64,000 nt of DNA from Cycas panzhihuaensis (GCA_023213395.1 CM041465.1:49793741-49857740), one strand, 5' to 3'; positions 34,801 through 47,936 are shown, counted from the first letter of the stretch. Program-made: numbers and translations. Notes: generated by a model from the sequence alone, not told the origin.

Positions 34801-36655
34801 CTGACACAGTACTTCAAGAAATTGATGAAGATAACCAAAATATACACCCTGCTCAGATGGAAGATAAGTCAGATATCACTTCAGAAAGTAATGAGGTAGA
34901 AGATGACACTTCAGAAGACGTCTCTCCAAACAAGCAGCAGACCAGCGATTTTAGCATTCAATCAGATACACAGCAAGATAGCAGCCCCAATTTCAAAGAT
35001 GAAGAAGATAAATCATTACAAGAATGTACCTCAAAAAGAGTACCAAGGTGGTATCTCAAAACACTTGAGGAATCAAAAGGTGAAATCTTTGAACATTGAA
35101 CAAGATCTCAAAAACCACAAGCTTTGATGCTTACATTGAACCAAGTTCTTATGAAGAAGCGAGCAGCTCCCAAAATTGGAAAACAGCAATGGATACAGAA
35201 ATGGAAGCCATACAAAGAAACAAAACGTGGGACTTGGTCTTAGCTCCTGAAGATAAACCCATTGTAAATTGTAAATGGGTATACAAGATAAAGGAAAAAC
35301 TGAATGGGGAAATAGAGAAATATAAGGCTAGACCAGTAGCAAAGGCTACACACAGACAGCTGGAATAGACTACGAAGAAACATTTTCACCAGTAGCTAAA
35401 CTGAACACGGTGAGAACAGTAATTGCTCTTGCTACCCAAAAAGGTAGGGAAATTTACCAAATTGACATTAAAAGTGCATTCTTAAATGGAGATCCACAAG
35501 AAGAAGTGTATATGTATCAGCCAGAAGGGTACATAAAACCAGGACAAGAAAATATGGTTTGTAAACTAAGAAAAGCATTGTACAGACTCAAACAAGAACC
35601 AAGAGGCTGGTATGCTAAATTGGATTCATATTTAACACAAAATGGCTTCCATCGATGCGAATCAAACCATAGTTTGTATGTAAAAGGTAATCAAGGATCA
35701 ATCTCTATTATAGTAGTATATGTAGATGACATGCTAATTACTGGAGATGACAAAAATTCAATAACTTTTATCAAAAGTAAGTTTGAAAAAGTCTTTGAAA
35801 TGACAGATCTGGGAATGTTGCACTACTACCTTGGAATAGAAATAAAATAGAACAATTCTTTTACTACTCTTTCACAAATAAGGTATGTCAAAAACTTACT
35901 AAGCAAGTTTAGAATGGAAAGTTGCAATGCTATCAACACACCAATGGAAGTCGGGTCAGTACTGAATGCAGAGCAAGAAGCACAGTCTATTGACGCAACG
36001 TTATACAGATAGTTGGTTGGGAGCCTAATTTATCTCACAGCCACACGTCCAGATATTTCATATGCTGTTGGAGTAATTTCCAAGTTTATGGAAAATCCAA
36101 AAATTCCACACTAGAATGCTGTAAAGAGAATCTTGCGATATTTAAAAAGAACCATGAATCTTGGTCTAAAATATGACAAGGAAAGGAACACACAATTGAC
36201 TAGTTTCTGTGACTTGGATTGGGTTAGAGACAAAACAGACAGGAAATCGACATCAGGGTATTGTTTCTTCCTAGTTGGATCCTTGATCTCTTGGAGCAGT
36301 AAAAAACAGCATACGGTTGCATTATCTTCAACAGAAGCAGAATACAAGTCAGCAGTCAACGCAGCATGTGAAGGAGTATGGATCACATAGCTCCTCAAAG
36401 AACTAGGAGAAGAACAAACGATGCTAACTTGAATATTTTGTGATAATCAAAGTACCATAAAAATGACCAAAAATCCAATACTACATGCTAGAACAAAACA
36501 TATAGAGGTACACTATCACTTTATCAAGGAAAAAGTATAGAACAAAGAAATCGAGCTATAACATTGTCCTTCAGAAGATCAAACTGCTGATGTTCTCACC
36601 AAATCTCTTGGAAGAGAAAAATTCATTATCTTCAGAAACTCATTAGGGTTAAGAT
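34801..36655 (+). pseudogene. Copia F RT and RNase H
   Basis: After an acidic linker (34760-35090), RT reads [64 protein letters not shown] and VYVDDMLITGDD; 35410-35850 is uninterrupted. RNase H has FCDLDWVRDKTDRKSTSGY and VALSSTEAEYKS. Stops at about 35848, 36013, 36115, 36388 and a frameshift near 35345 inactivate it. Confidence 0.87.
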
Positions 36656-36676
36656 AGATAAAACATTAAGAGGGGG

Positions 36677-36878
36677 TGTAAAAGGTAATGTTTTATCTAG
36701 GACTATAGTACATAATGTAAGGGTCTTGTACCTCTTCCCCTTTCTCTCTCAAATTGACAAGTGGCACCATTTTGTTGAGCGGTTGCCATATGTACCCACT
36801 TTTGTAACTGTATATATACACCATGGATCATTAATAATGAATCAGAGAGAATTCCATTCTCACTGGAGAATTGTTTCA
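36677..36878 (+). repeat. 3' LTR of copia F, with junction hairpin
   Basis: 202 bp matching the 5' LTR. Arms tagataaaacatta (36655-36668) and taatgttttatcta (36686-36699) are a perfect 14-bp inverted repeat around the PPT and LTR start, loop 17. Confidence 0.92.
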
Positions 36879-36883
36879 GCGGC

Positions 36884-38360
36884 ATTCTTCATGATTGAGC
36901 CATATTCCTCCTCCATTGTAGCTCTCCATCGTGGATCATCCTTCAATTCTTCATACGAAATAGGATTAGGATCACTAGAATCATTGGTGTTTACCACCAG
37001 AGTTTGACTAGCATGCTAGCTTTTTGTTCTTCTATTATCAACAAGGTTCTACAACACCACATTGGAATCCTCTATTGTCTTCCTTGCCCATAATGGTATA
37101 GGACCAGGTGCTATAGGTAGTTCTTCATGCGACGGCTCCTCGCTATTACTTTCTCCACTTGGTCTAGCTTCCTCTTAAATCACAACGATTGGCTTATCAT
37201 CCTCTTTAGCTATTGTAATAGAAAATGGAAGTAGTAGAGGGTAAAAAGGTTCTTCTAATAACTTCTCAACATGATAGATTGATGACTCATCAAATTTAAC
37301 ATTCCGATTAATCATAAATTTTCTCCCCTATAAATCCCACAGTTTGTAAGTTTTATTCTAATTGGAATATCCCACAAATATGCACTTCAAACTCTTGCAA
37401 TCTAGCTTCTTGTGATTATCATCAGAGATGTGTGCATATGCTATGCACCTAAATGTTTTTAAATGACTAATGGTTGGTTTACGAAGAGTCCATTTTTCTT
37501 TGCGAGTCATGCTTCAAACTGCTTGAGTGCATACCCTATTTAAAATGTAAACAATAGTCACAATAGCTTCTGCCCAAAACATTGGTGGCAAGTTTTCAAA
37601 TGCACCATACACCTTGCCATTTCCATCATGGTACGGTTCTTTCTCTCTACAACACCATTCTGTTATGGGGAATATGACACAATAAACTCTTGTTTTATAC
37701 CAAGATCTTGGCAAAACTGATTAAATGCATGATTGTTGTATTCTTTCCCATTATCACTCCTTAATATTTTTATCTTTTTATCATATTCATTTTTGACACT
37801 TGCTTCCAATCACGAAAGCAGTCAAACACATCTAACCTATTCTTAAAGAAATAAACCCAAGTTTTCCTAGTGTAGTCATCTACAAACACCAAAGTATATC
37901 AAACTCCAGATATGGAAGTGTTTGAGAGTGGCCCCATCAAGTCTGGATGCATGAGTCCAAGCTTCTCCTTGGCTCTCTAGGCATTATCCCAAGCAAAAGG
38001 ATAGCGGTGATGCTTCCCATATATACACCCTTCACACACACCCTCTTAACATGAAACAAATGGTAATCCTTCCACTATTTTCAACCTTTTCATCAATGAG
38101 ATGCTTTTGTAATTAAGATGACCTAGGCAATCATGCCATAGCTTATTCACATCATCAGGGCTAGCAACAAAAGCATAAGATCTCTTCTGGGATTGAAATT
38201 TCTCAAACACCCAGAAATTATGCCTTACTTTCCCAATATCAATGATAGAGAAATTTTGTTTTGGGTCCTTAATTAAGCATCTATCTTTGTAAAGCTCGAC
38301 CTTCATAACTAGTTTGCAGATCTCTCGGACTAAAAGTGAATTCATCTTCATCTAGGGTAC
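36884..38360 (-). pseudogene. Element A integrase
   Basis: Minus-strand landmarks in order: LWHDCLGHLNYKSISLMKRL (GAG-pre), GCIYGKHHRYPFAW, VFVDDYTRKTWVYFF, FWAEAIVTIVYILNRV, HLKTFRCIAYAHI and IFVGYSN, then a long linker ending RWRATMEEEYGSIMKNAA at the F insertion. Stops are frequent and catalytic blocks partly lost. Confidence 0.78.
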
Positions 38361-39395
38361 ATATTATACCCCTTTAAATTTGACTCTTGCTAAGAATATA
38401 TCACCAACACCTTCAATAGGTAGCATGCACGCATCTCCAAGAATAATCTTAGCATTACTAGGATCTGCACTCCATGCATCATAGTTCTACTTCTAAAAAG
38501 AGATGTGCTTCTGAGCTCTAGAGTCCAAAATCCAATAATCTCTCCAACTTGATTCGACTATCAACACTGAAACTCTGACATAGTGTGCTACAACACTCTT
38601 CCCTTTATCGTCTTGGTTAGCTTTGTGTTTGTCCCATCTTTTGAAACAACAATTCTCTCTATGGTCTTCCTTCTTACAATAGTTGCATTTTCCAATGAAT
38701 TTCTTCTTCTCCCGAGATTCTTCCCATGTCCTTTGCATGGGCTTTTCCTCCTGAATGGTCTCTTGCCTTTGCATCTTCATGAATAAGGCCTAATTTGAAT
38801 CGGAACCACCAAGCATCCCATGGTGTTTTAGCTCGGCATCCTCAACTAGAATAAGATTTTTAATACCATCAAATGTTTCACCCTCCATCACCTCATCTCT
38901 TCCATAGATGGTCTAGAAAGTTCCAAATACACCTAGTAGTTTTAACAAAATCACCACAAACAATAGTGCATCATCAATTGAGTTAGGTTTCAACTCTTTC
39001 AGCTTATTCTTTAAATCAGTGACTTTGTTCAAGTAAGCACTTATGTTGGTCTCATCTTTCACCTTAGTATTGAGAAGCTCCAACATCAAAGTAAGACACT
39101 TATTCGTCTTTTTCTTCTTAAAAGTCTCACACAACTTTGCCAAAATTTTGTCTAGTTAATCAAGGTTATGAACCACCGCTCTCTAGTCTAGTGCCAATGA
39201 TAGTTTCAACAATCCAACTGCCATGAACTACTTCTCCTGAAGATGAACACATTCTTTATGATCAAGTAGAGTTGTGTCCACTTTCGCCTTTATTATCACC
39301 CAAAGCTAGTTTACCATGAGTATTAATTCCATATTAGCCTTCCACTCACTAAAGTTATTGCCATTAAAGATTAATTTAGGCATTAGTTTTTCCAT
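38361..39395 (-). pseudogene. Element A gag and protease
   Basis: Gag starts at 39395 with MEKLMPKLIFNGNNFSEW and goes through LLKLSLALD, LCETFKKKKTNKCLTLMLEL and TNISAYLNKVTDLKNKL, the UBN2-type copia gag pattern. A single knuckle CNYCKKEDHRENCC is at about 38680. The protease site reads WILDSRAQKHIS (DSG to DSR). Stops at about 39309, 39235, 39181 and 39159. The gag resembles the K gag at 53662-54432. Confidence 0.8.
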
Positions 39396-39564
39396 TCTTG
39401 AGAAATAGGTTTAAAATAGAGTCAATAACACCATACTACTAGACCTATAGTCCTTTGGACACCACCAACTTCACTACATTTTCCTTCTTCACAAGCATGT
39501 ATGTTAGGACACTCAAATTAATGGTTATGCAAGCCAAAAATCACTCACCAACAATCAACCCAAC
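39396..39564 (-). other. Element A leader fragment next to gag
   Basis: Untranslated DNA of A between gag start and the G insertion. Nothing further recognised. The left ccaac of G's TSD is 39560-39564. Confidence 0.5.
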
Positions 39565-39806
39565 TGTTAGCAATCTCAACAGTAATGAGGCAAGGAAATG
39601 ACTTGTATTCCATGGAGATCTAGTCTCCTTTAAATATACATCTTCAAAGATAACCGTTACAAATTGAAATGTAACCGATCTATGATAGATAACCAAGTGT
39701 CTTTACCTTAGACTTAAGTTACATTTAAGGGTGCTCAACATGACCCCTTTTTACACCTAGATAAAACATTACATTTCAAACCTAGATAAAACATTACATC
39801 TCAACA
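39565..39806 (-). repeat. 3' LTR of copia G with duplicated start
   Basis: Its element-sense start carries a 25-bp direct duplication of the taatgttttatctagg block (plus-strand copies at 39759-39771 and 39784-39796). The inner copy pairs with 39815-39827 across the PPT (stem 13, loop 18). The other LTR has the same duplication. Confidence 0.93.
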
Positions 39807-39839
39807 CCCTCTCTTAATGTTTTATCTCTAACAAGCCTA

Positions 39840-41640
39840 ATTTATTTCTTAGATATTGAAGTCTCTATTTTCCAAGGGATTTTGTCAAAAGATCTGCAAC
39901 TTGTTCAGAAGATGGACAGTATTCTAAATCAATTTCTCTATTGTTGACTTTTTCCCTTATGAAATGATGATGGACTTCTATGTGCTTGGTTCTCGCATGA
40001 AGAACAAGGTTTTTGGTTAGCTTGATGGCGCTCTGATTGTCACACTTTAGAGGAGTTGCTTCAATCTGTCGTTGTTCCAGATCGGCCAAGAGCTGTCTCA
40101 ACCAGATGGCTTCACATGTTGCCGTCACAACTGCTTTCTATTCTGCTTCGGTGGAAGATAATGCAATAGTAGCTTGTTTTTTACTGCACCATGAGATTAC
40201 AGAAGAGCCTAGAAAGAAACAATATCCACTAGTTGATTTCCTTTGTTCCTGGTCTCCTACCCAATCGAGTCACAGAACCCTGATAATTTAGTTGATCCTC
40301 CTTTGGGACATACTAATTTTAGGTTTGATGTTTCTTTTAGGTATCTCAAAATTCTCTTTGCAGCCTTCCAGTGTCTTACCTTAGGATTCTACATATATCT
40401 GGATACTAATCCCACTAAATGAGATATATCAAGCCTTGTAGTTGTTAGATAGATCAGACACTCGATCATTTGCCTGTATAAGGTGATATCTGCTGCTTCC
40501 TCTGTATCATCTGCCATTAATACACAGTTTGTTTCCATGGGTGTGGCACAGGGATTGCAGTTTTCCATCTGAAACCTGGTCAATAGATCTCTGAAGTATT
40601 TGCTCTGGGATAGGGTTACATAACCTTGTTGTTGATCTATTTCTAATCCCAAGTAGTAGCTTAAAAGACCCAAGTCTGTCATTTCAAATTCTTGCTTGAG
40701 TTGTTCTTTTATGTCTTTAGTAACTTCTTCATCATTCCCAGTGAGAAGCATATCATCGACATAAACAAAAATTATTGTGATTTTGTTGTCCTTTTTCCTT
40801 ATGTACAAGCTGGGGTCTGAATCACATCGTTTAAAGCTATTCTTGCATAGGTATTGATCCAATTTTGCGTACCAGGCTCGAGGAGCTTGCTTTAATCCAT
40901 ATAATGCCTTTTTTAGTTTGCATACTAGATGATCTTGTCCTTCTTTGATATATCCATCAGGTTGTTTCATGTAAACTTCTTCTTCCAATTCTCCATTTAA
41001 AAAGGCACTTTTTACATCCAGCTAAGAGATTTTCCAATTTTGTCCAACAACTAATGCAATTACTGTCCTTACAGTGTTCATCTTGGCCACAGGAGAAAAG
41101 GTTTCCTCAAAGTCTACTCCGGATGTTTGAGTGTATCCCTTTGCGACCAGTCTTGCTTTGTACTTTTTGACTTTGCCATTGGTTCCTTCTTTGACTTTAT
41201 AGACCCATTTGCAGCTCACAACAAATTTGTTGGCAGGCAATTCTACCAATTCCCATGTCTGATTCTTCTTAATTGAATCCATTTCATTGTCCATGGCTAT
41301 TTTCCATACATGTTGGTCTTTGGCTTCTTGGAAAGTCTGAGGTTCGACTTTGCTTATCAGGGCCTTCGGCTTTTGACTTCTAGTTACGTTCAAGTACGTT
41401 GCCTTTTCCTTCCTCAATTGTTTTGATGAACCATCTAGGCAACTTCTTTTGTTTTTGTGTGCCGTCTTCAATGTCTGTCTCTTCCACTGGTTGTTCTATG
41501 ACTGATTCTACTTCATCTGTCATCTTGGTTTGGATTGAAGAAGGGGCCGATTCTGCAGAGGGTACTTCTTCTGAAGTGATTTCGAACACAGCTTCTTGTT
41601 TTGTCTCTTTCTTATTTTCTTCAATTATTCTAACTTATGC
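39840..41640 (-). pseudogene. Copia G RT and RNase H
   Basis: Minus-strand [42 protein letters not shown], one TAG near 41024, then 200 open codons (40988-40389) with LKQAPRAWYAKLD, VYVDDMLLTGND and MTDLGLLSYYLGLE. RNase H is partly frameshifted near 40290 but ends in 87 open codons (40128-39865) with CDNQSAIKLTKN and HIEVHHHFIREKV. The linker 41589-41380 is acidic. Confidence 0.88.
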
Positions 41641-42960
41641 AGTTTCATTTGAACTGTCTCCTTCATTGAAAACCACATCTCTACTTACATAGATCTTGTT
41701 GGATTTTGGATCTATGCATTTGTAGGCCTTAGAGTTTTTGTTGTAGCCTATCATAATACACTCTATGCTTTTTGCATCCATTTTAGACCTTCTTTTCTCA
41801 GGTATGTGAACAAAAGCTTGACTACCAAAAACTTTAAGTGAACTCACATCAGGTTTCCTGCCTGTCCAGACTTCTTCAGGGGTGATATCTTTCAAGGCTT
41901 TTGTTGGGCTTCAATTTATCAAGTAGCAAGCGGTGCTTATTGCCTCTGCCCAAAAAGATTTTGGGACATTCTTCTCACAGACTATACTTCTTGCCATTTC
42001 CATTAAAGTCCTATTTTTCCTTTCCGCTACTCCGTTCGACTGTGGTGTGTAAGGGGTTGTGACCTATCTACGAATTCCCTGGAACTTGCAATAGTTCAAG
42101 AATTATTCTAACATATATTCACCTCCTCCATCTGATCTGATGTATTTAATTTTTGTTTTTGATTCCATTTCTACCTCCGCTTTAAATTCTTTAAACACTT
42201 CATATACTTATGCTTTGTTATGAAGAAAGTATACCCACACTTTTCGAGTAAAATCATCAATAAAGGTTAGGAAATACCTGCAGCCATTGATTGAAACTGG
42301 TGTGATGGGACCACAAAGATCTGTATGAATCAATTCTAACTTTGATTGTGCTCTCCAAGTGCTTTCTTTAAATGGATGTATGTGTTGTTTACCAAGTTGG
42401 CAACCTTTGCAGACAAAGTTATCATAAGAGATATGAGGCAATCCACTTACTATTCCAGATTTTTTCATTAATTTCAGTGTCTCAATTGGGAGATGTCCAT
42501 ACTTCAAATGCCAAATTTTATTACTAGTTTCGACAATAGTACAAGCTTTTTCCTCCACATTGGAAAGTCCAGGATCTGACAAGAGTTTGTATAAATCATT
42601 ATATCTTATGCCCTTTGCAATGATTTCTCCATTATTCTTCATGTCCATAATGTGGCAATATCCTTCCTCATCAAAGATTGTTCTTAGTCCCTTTTTACTA
42701 AGTTGTGAAATAGAAAGGAGATTCATTTTTAATTCAGGGACCAGCAAAACATTTCCATTTTTTTTTACATTTCCCTACGGATTGATGGCGATGGTTCCAA
42801 CCCCCTTTATATCAAGTGGGTATTTATCTCCAAGTTCGACTGATTTGTCGAAGTCACAGGGTTTTAGAGTCTCGAACCAATCTTCCTAGCTGGTCATATG
42901 TCGCGAAGCTCCTGAATCAATGTACCATATGTTGCCATCCTTCAAATTGGTAGCCAAGGC
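41641..42960 (-). pseudogene. Copia G protease and integrase
   Basis: Protease WYIDSGASRHMT keeps DSG near 42920. The 179-codon stretch 42747-42208 contains LSQLSKKGLRTIFDE-type sequence, IWHLKYGHLPIETLKLMKK, CKGCQLGKQH, IHTDLCGPITP and FIDDFTRKVWVYFL. TAA at about 42207 stops it. The later blocks ([20 protein letters not shown]) and 41895-41635 (FGSQAFVHIPEKRR) complete the integrase. Confidence 0.88.
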
Positions 42961-43903
42961 AACAATGAACGCAGTTTCTCCTTCCTCTTCTTCTGTTTTT
43001 TCCTTGCTATATCCTCTGACAGGTCGTTTTCCTTTCTGGATCTCACTTCTTCGATGTGGGAACTGATATGGATAATGCCCGATCTGTCTGCAGTGGTAGC
43101 AAATGTCAAAAATTCTGCAATTGCTGGAGATGTGCCTAGTTTTTTCACAATTAAAAGAGATTTTGGTATCTCTACCTCATCCACGTCCTCTGGATTCTTG
43201 CCAACGTCCACGCCCTCTAAAGTCCAGTGTCGAAGCTCGTCCACGATTCTGGTTTTTCCCATGTGGGCCTAGGTTCAACCTAGATGCAAAAGCATCCTCT
43301 AGTTCTAAAGAATCCTCATACCTCTTGTTTCTATGTTCCTGTCTCAACAGCAGCCCTGTTAATTCATCAAGAGTCATTTTGTCAATCTGATCACTATTCG
43401 TGATAGTGTTAATGGTTGTGTCAAAAGATTTTGGCAACTTGGTTGCTACCAATTCCACCAATTCTTGTTCTGAGATCAAGCCTCCTGCACTTAATAGATT
43501 ATTTTGAATTAAAATAACTTTGTGCATGAATTCTGTTATAGTCTCAGTCTCTTTCTTGTGTAATCTATATAATTCTTCTTTAAGAGCAATTATCTTGGCC
43601 TTGTTCTTTTGTCCATATAAATTTTCAAGACATTTCCAAATAGCAGAAGATGAATTCAATTTTTTAACATACACCAAGATTGAATCAGAGATTGACATTT
43701 TCAGAGTGAGCATTCCTATATTATCTTTTTTCTCCCAATTTGCTAGCTTTGGGTATGAGCCATTTGGTCGAATTTCAGTTCCATTTGCAATGCTCCAGGC
43801 ATTTTTAACTCTCAAAATGGTTTCTACCTTGATCTTCCAGACATGGTAAATTAGAATCAGTTAGATTTTCTTGTTCTGGTAAGGAAATGAGTGTAGAGGC
43901 CAT
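42961..43903 (-). pseudogene. Copia G gag
   Basis: Starts at 43903 with MASTLISLPEQENLTDSN; a frameshift near 43845 removes the YHVWKIK region from frame. From 43815 to 43177, 212 codons are open (NLYGQKNKAKIIALKEELY, KLPKSFDTTINTI, RG-rich end). Two knuckles near 43155-43055 read CFNCEKTRHISSNC and CYHCRQIGHYPYQF (last Cys lost). Confidence 0.85.
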
Positions 43904-44585
43904 TGAGTCTAAGGAAATCTGAGATGACACAGTCTGGGCCATACACTTGTATGGATTTCTGTACAAAAATGAAGTTGTACGGAATTGAACAAAATGCACC
44001 TCAAAAGAAAGAGGGCAAGGAGAGGACCTTAGATCTGTTATTAGTTTTCCGAAACAGCTTATAGATTTTGAGAAAACAGTCTCGAAAGACAAGGAGGCGC
44101 AACTAGGGCCACGTTTTTGCTTGAATCTTCAAAAAACTCCGCCAAATTCTTCAATATTGGTCACGATGTCTTTCTAGTGCTAAGACGCAGCATTTATGAC
44201 AGATTTGATCCAAAGAACTGTGAAGAAATGAAAGACATCAGTGAAAATACCTCAAACCCCGCGTGGACTGGTAAAGTGGCCAAAACAGCCTTAAAACTTG
44301 CTCGGGTGACTTCAACCCTGAAGAGAAAAGTGATGGGGAGATCGATATCTACTTGCTGGTGAAATTTTGTCTCAATTTGAGACACTTGAATTTTCTGTCC
44401 GTACAGTCGTATGGTTCTGTACACAAGTTGTACAGCACCTTAAATTTGCCTTCAGACCAGCTCTTCTAACAGTCTTGACTCTCAGTCTGGCCTTATTAGC
44501 TTCTGCATTTGCTGGCCTCTCTGTCTGCCTTGTACTGGGACTGCCTTTCTCAAGCACCAAACCCTCTCTCAAACAGGCAGGGTAA
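43904..44585 (-). other. Leader of copia G
   Basis: Untranslated. Contains gtacag...ctgtac (44401-44406 with 44417-44422), and a second gtac/tatgg cluster at 43940-43985, as in relatives. Overlapping short ORFs on both strands show no family. Confidence 0.5.
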
Positions 44586-44847
44586 CCTGCTCTGATACCA
44601 TGTTAGCAATCTCAGCAGTAATGAGGCAAGGAAATGACTTGTATTCCATGGAAATCTAGTCTCCTTTAAATATACATCCTCAAAGATGACCGTTACAAAC
44701 TGAAATGTAACCGATCTATGACAGACAATCAAGTGTCATTACCTTAGACTTAAGTTACATTTAAGGGTGCTCAACATGACCCCTTTTTACACCTAGATAA
44801 AACATTACATTTTAAACCTAGATAAAACATTACATCTCAACACCAAC

Positions 44848-45213
44848 ACAACTAGGACTAAAGATGGTTCTCCAATCGTTTACATAGCTTCAAAAACTAC
44901 TTAAAATCTTGAAAAGATACTTAGAAAAAAAGGGGGAAATTTCAACACAACAATGGTTGGTATGATACGCAACTTAGATTTGTGTCAAAATTGGCTTCAA
45001 TGATCTTCAAATTTGATAGAAAACACTCAATACAAGATGTTCTATACACAAAACTACATATCAATGCTTTTCTAAAGATTATAAATTTCAATTTATAAAG
45101 GAATATTCCAAGGGACATATTCCTTAGTTGGTAGTTGTCCACTATTCTCGCATACCTTTTCACTTAACCCACGTGCTTTAAATCATTTACAAACAAATAT
45201 TGGAGAGGGATTA
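44848..45213 (-). other. Element A leader fragment between G and H1
   Basis: No gene. Contains the left gatta of the H1 TSD (45209-45213). Confidence 0.45.
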
Positions 45214-45445
45214 TGTTGGAAATCAAACTTGCAATAGATATTCACAAATAGAAACAAAAACAACTCCTGGATCGAATAGTACCCTTAAGGTACCTCAAAT
45301 TGTATTAACAAAACATCCTTACAAACGATGCATAAATATGATATACTATGTTGTGTATTTATAATACATGTCATGATAGTGAGAGTGGGAGTGGGACCCA
45401 CTTTCATATGGGACAAAACAAATGTGCATTACTAATATTCCAACA
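45214..45445 (-). repeat. 3' LTR of H1 with junction hairpin
   Basis: 232 bp. Arms caaatgtgcatta (45419-45431) and taatgcacatttg (45454-45466) form a perfect 13-bp inverted repeat around the LTR end and PPT (loop 22). Confidence 0.92.
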
Positions 45446-45468
45446 CTTCCCCTTAATGCACATTTGGA

Positions 45469-46623
45469 TCATTTGTATTTGCAACACTTTGTCCTTGGAA
45501 ATGTCTTGAAGATGATGTCTTCAACTTGATCCTTGTCTTCAATCTTGTAGTGATGTCTTTGTTGTAGAATGGTGCCTTTAGCTTGATTTTCGTCTTCAAT
45601 TCTGCACTGATACCTTTGTAGGATGATGTCCTCAGCTTGATTTCCATCTTCAATTCTATAGCGATGATGTTGTTGAAGCAGCTCTAGCAAGTGCAAATCT
45701 TGATTCTTCATTGTGGTTGGTCTAGTCTGATTTTGATGTAGATCATGTAAGTAACCATCTTCAAATACAACTTGTCTGTCATCATTATCCTGTATAAATT
45801 CTTGATCACCATGTACAATAGTGATTTCTTCAACCTTTGGAACATAATCATGATCAACTTGCATGCTCTTTGAACTTGAATTAATCCTCAAAGAAGGAAC
45901 ATCACTCAGACTTGAATCAATACAAGACTCATCTTCTATAGGACCATCATATTCAATTTCCCTTGAAATAATAGTGTCATCTAAATAAGCCTTTATCGAT
46001 TCATCATTCTTAACATCTTCAACAATAGTTGTAGTCTCATCAATGTATTTAGTCATATGTTCAGTAGTAGTTTCATTAATATTCAAACATTCTTCATCTT
46101 GACATACCATTTTATCAACGTTGATAATATTTTCTTCACTCATTTTGCCTGTGTCATAACCATCATTGACCTTATTTGTCTTTTCAATTATTCGTTGTAT
46201 CTCTTCAGGAGTTTGTTCAAATGCATCCCTTAAAAAATCCTAAGCTTCTTTAGTAGTACTTGCATGTTGAATCTTAGGAATGACGAAATGATATGTGGAA
46301 GGAAGATCAACCTTGTCTAATGCAGCAAGAATCATGATAAATGTTTTTTTGTCTTTCTTCTCAAGCATTTCTTTTTCTTCTTCATCCTCAGGAATAACAT
46401 ATCCATCAGTAACAAGCTTCCACAAACCTCTAGCTATGAAAAAACATCTCATTTTAATCGTCCAAAAGAAATAGTTTTCTCCATTACACTTAAGTATCGG
46501 AAAAAACGAATCCCTTAAGTAATATTCATTTGTTTCACAGACGTATATGACCAAACCATTCTCTTCCATGATTGTAAGTGTACCTCCAAACAACATGTCC
46601 CCTTTTTCAATCAGCAAACTCAC
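45469..46623 (-). pseudogene. H1 gag-like protein with C-terminal repeat, one stop
   Basis: About 384 codons in one frame, broken only by TAG near 46241 (KEA-stop-DFLRD; H2 has EAWNFLR, so Trp was lost). N-terminal part (ITNEYYLRDSF-like, NYFFWTIKMRCFFIARGLW) matches copia gag of the DUF4219/UBN2 type. The centre is acidic and Ile/Thr-rich. The C terminus has three ~18-residue repeats on Y-x-IED-x-(N/D)Q-x-(E/K)(D/G)-x-I, then a basic FPRTKCCKYK end. No CCHC knuckle is present. The ORF stops about 10 bases before the PPT. Confidence 0.85.
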
Positions 46624-47860
46624 TTAACATTGGTAACTTGCCCATTAATCAATCTCAACAAATTTTCTCATGTCTCGTGTCCCTCACATCACTGACACCA
46701 TCATCATATCATCACCTTGTCCATTTCTCATATTGCCAAGAAATCACATAGAAACACTCACTTCATCAAATCAATGCCTTATAACTTTCACAATGATCAT
46801 ACGTGCCACATGTCACCATTAATTGCCAAGACACACACTTCACTTAATTGTCCAAACCACACCTCATGCCACTACACGCCTCAACAAAGTTTACTTCCCT
46901 GCAACTCAGGTATCTTTAACAAACTCATCCTTCTTTGCCCATTAGTCAATTAAAAGAACACATCATCAAACATGCCTAATCTCAGCCTTAAACACGCCCA
47001 ACAAATGTCCAATCTTGTCATGTAACCTCACATGCAACAAGGGTTCACAATTGCCTTATATCGCCAAGTCATCACCTCACCAACTCTCTCATGCAAACGT
47101 GTACAAGAGAACCAATAGTCACCTCTTCTCCCAACTCACTCTCTCATGTACAACACACGCAAGGGAGCAGCATGCCAATATCAAGTATCACCACCTCATC
47201 ACCAAAAAGGTGCAAAAATAACACTCACATCACCATAGTACATCCATTCAAAACACACCCCTTTTACAGTGAAATGCATCACATACATGTCATGTCACCT
47301 CCTTCATGCTTATCAAATAAACAATCACAATCAATAAAAGTCCATGATCAAAAGTTAAGAGAAGGCCTTCACTTGACAATCAACACCACTGCATCAACAC
47401 TATAATGGACACTACATAATGAGTCACATAATCTTCAACATCTCAAAGATGACAGAGTCGATCCCTTCTCACTTCGATGTGCTACACATGATACACTTTC
47501 CTTATGTGACGTCACAAACATTTCACGTTTTTAATGCATTACTCAATTGCTCCATGTCCTTAAGAGACAAAGGACCACTCATCTTGCCATCAATGCTTTC
47601 TCATGCAAATGCATGTTAAAAGGGCAGATAGTCCCCTCATATCACTCATATACCCAACACAACTTCTTATGTAACCATAAGCTAAAGGGCACTAGAGTAT
47701 TACCTCAAATCACTGGACATACACATGTCAAAAACTCAATTCGATTACACAATATTGACACATATCAATTCTCGCCTCAATAAATCACTTGATAAACCAT
47801 TCAATAACAAATAATAAAGAGCCCTTTATTAAAGGTAACTTGATAACCTTTAATCAAAAT
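46624..47860 (-). other. H1 interior shared with H2, non-coding
   Basis: Long 5' untranslated part. Element-sense sequence is rich in gaggtgat/gtgatatgag words and matches 60690-61556 of H2 loosely. The plus-strand ORFs here (46717-47783) are His/Thr/Ser-rich low-complexity readings of this repeat and I do not believe them. Confidence 0.5.
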
Positions 47861-47936
47861 AATTAGGCAACATTATCAACATTGGCAACTTAATCAATAT
47901 TCATGGCGAGTGTTTTGGGTGACCTTATCAACATTG

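Larger units (their letters stand above)
31609..36878 (+). mobile_element. Element F: Ty1/copia between integrase and RT of A
   Basis: LTRs 31609-31809 and 36677-36878, PBS tggtattagagcagg at 31810-31824, PPT aagaggggg before 36677. The TSD is gcggt (31604-31608) and gcggc (36879-36883). Transcribed opposite to A. A full copia gene set is readable with moderate damage. Confidence 0.93.
39565..44842 (-). mobile_element. Element G: Ty1/copia in the leader of A
   Basis: Two 242-bp LTRs (39565-39806, 44601-44842) with about 10 differences by eye, exact ccaac TSD (39560-39564, 44843-44847), and a perfect PBS (tggtatcagagcagg on the minus strand) at 44586-44600. All copia domains are readable. With D it is the best preserved autonomous-type element here. 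Confidence 0.95.

Noticed and set aside
46717-47783. Several plus-strand ORFs with His/Thr/Ser-rich products
   Set aside because: They read the low-complexity non-coding leader of H1 on the wrong strand; the matching part of H2 does not keep them.
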